A DNA stretch of 34,811 nucleotides from an uncultured Chlorobiaceae bacterium (GTDB lineage: Bacteria; Bacteroidota; Chlorobiia; Chlorobiales; Chlorobiaceae): assembly GCA_903839405.1 (NCBI GenBank), contig CAIMCD010000043.1, forward strand, positions 1 through 34,811, in the 5' to 3' direction. Under the pieces are notes generated by a model that worked only from the letters and a program-made list of their open reading frames with translations, was not told the origin of the DNA and searched no databases. Of this stretch, positions 34,735 to 34,811 are shown in pieces (within the stretch, counting starts at the first letter, position 1; each line of letters starts with the position of its first letter). Made by a program: the position numbers and the translations under genes.

Positions 34735-34811
34735 TTGTATCTCCGGTTTAGGTTCATAAAACTCCTCTTTTGCCTTTGGTCGCTTGTGCGTCAACTTATT
34801 TTCGATCTATA

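Overview
The window reads as a piece of a Gram-negative bacterial chromosome. It encodes lipoproteins, LolC/E-type permeases, a NodT-type outer-membrane factor and a periplasmic Tsp protease. Gene content, protein style and base composition best fit a green sulfur bacterium (Chlorobium/Pelodictyon group), but no marker gene such as a chlorosome protein, ribosomal protein or rRNA is present, so this is a moderate-confidence inference. I saw no tRNA, rRNA, CRISPR array, insertion sequence or phage gene.

Layout. (1) 1-1042: a lone TIR-domain protein whose C-terminal C-type-lectin-like (DUF1566/FGE-type) domain ends in a stretch that looks like a diversity-generating retroelement (DGR) variable repeat. 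(2) 1136-7131, minus strand: a compact arginine operon argC-argJ-argB-argF-argR-argG. It has a convincing promoter, an ArgR operator candidate just downstream of the -10, and a strong terminator after argG. argD and argH are not here. (3) 7385-12119, plus: a tightly coupled four-gene unit of a PstS-like lipoprotein, a membrane GGDEF diguanylate cyclase and two LolC/E-family permeases. (4) 12160-13826, minus: a COG0523 (CobW-type) GTPase overlapping a GNAT acetyltransferase that carries a C-terminal rubredoxin. (5) 14057-22757, plus: three large sensory proteins. They are a CHASE3-GAF-PAS-GAF-GGDEF cyclase and two paralogous cytoplasmic GAF-PAS-PAS-PAS histidine kinases, the first with a receiver domain and an in-frame 96-bp duplication inside its GAF domain. 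(6) 23001-27075: a Tsp/Prc protease, a membrane protein of unknown function, an orphan Rap1a/Tai-like secreted protein (minus) and a small Gly/Tyr-rich secreted protein. (7) 27130-31426: a tripartite ABC exporter (permease, ATPase, adaptor, outer-membrane factor). (8) 31584-33423: a TMEM165/GDT1-type cation transporter, then a secreted thioredoxin and CcdA, which together look like a thiol-reducing relay. (9) 33424-34811: an accessory-looking stretch with a possible gene remnant, an A+T-rich gene of unknown function with a weak HEPN-like signature, and a CsbD-family stress protein on the minus strand.

How the parts work together. The arg genes give most of the route from glutamate to argininosuccinate under their own repressor. 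Sensing of small molecules and signalling (two GGDEF proteins with intact inhibitory sites, two kinases) is unusually dense in the middle, yet no stand-alone response regulator and no c-di-GMP phosphodiesterase lie in the window. Envelope functions (Lol-like permeases, Tsp, exporter, CcdA/thioredoxin) make up much of the rest. The items most worth follow-up are the TIR protein with a DGR-like variable tail, the GNAT-rubredoxin fusion beside a metallochaperone GTPase, and the duplicated sensor kinases.
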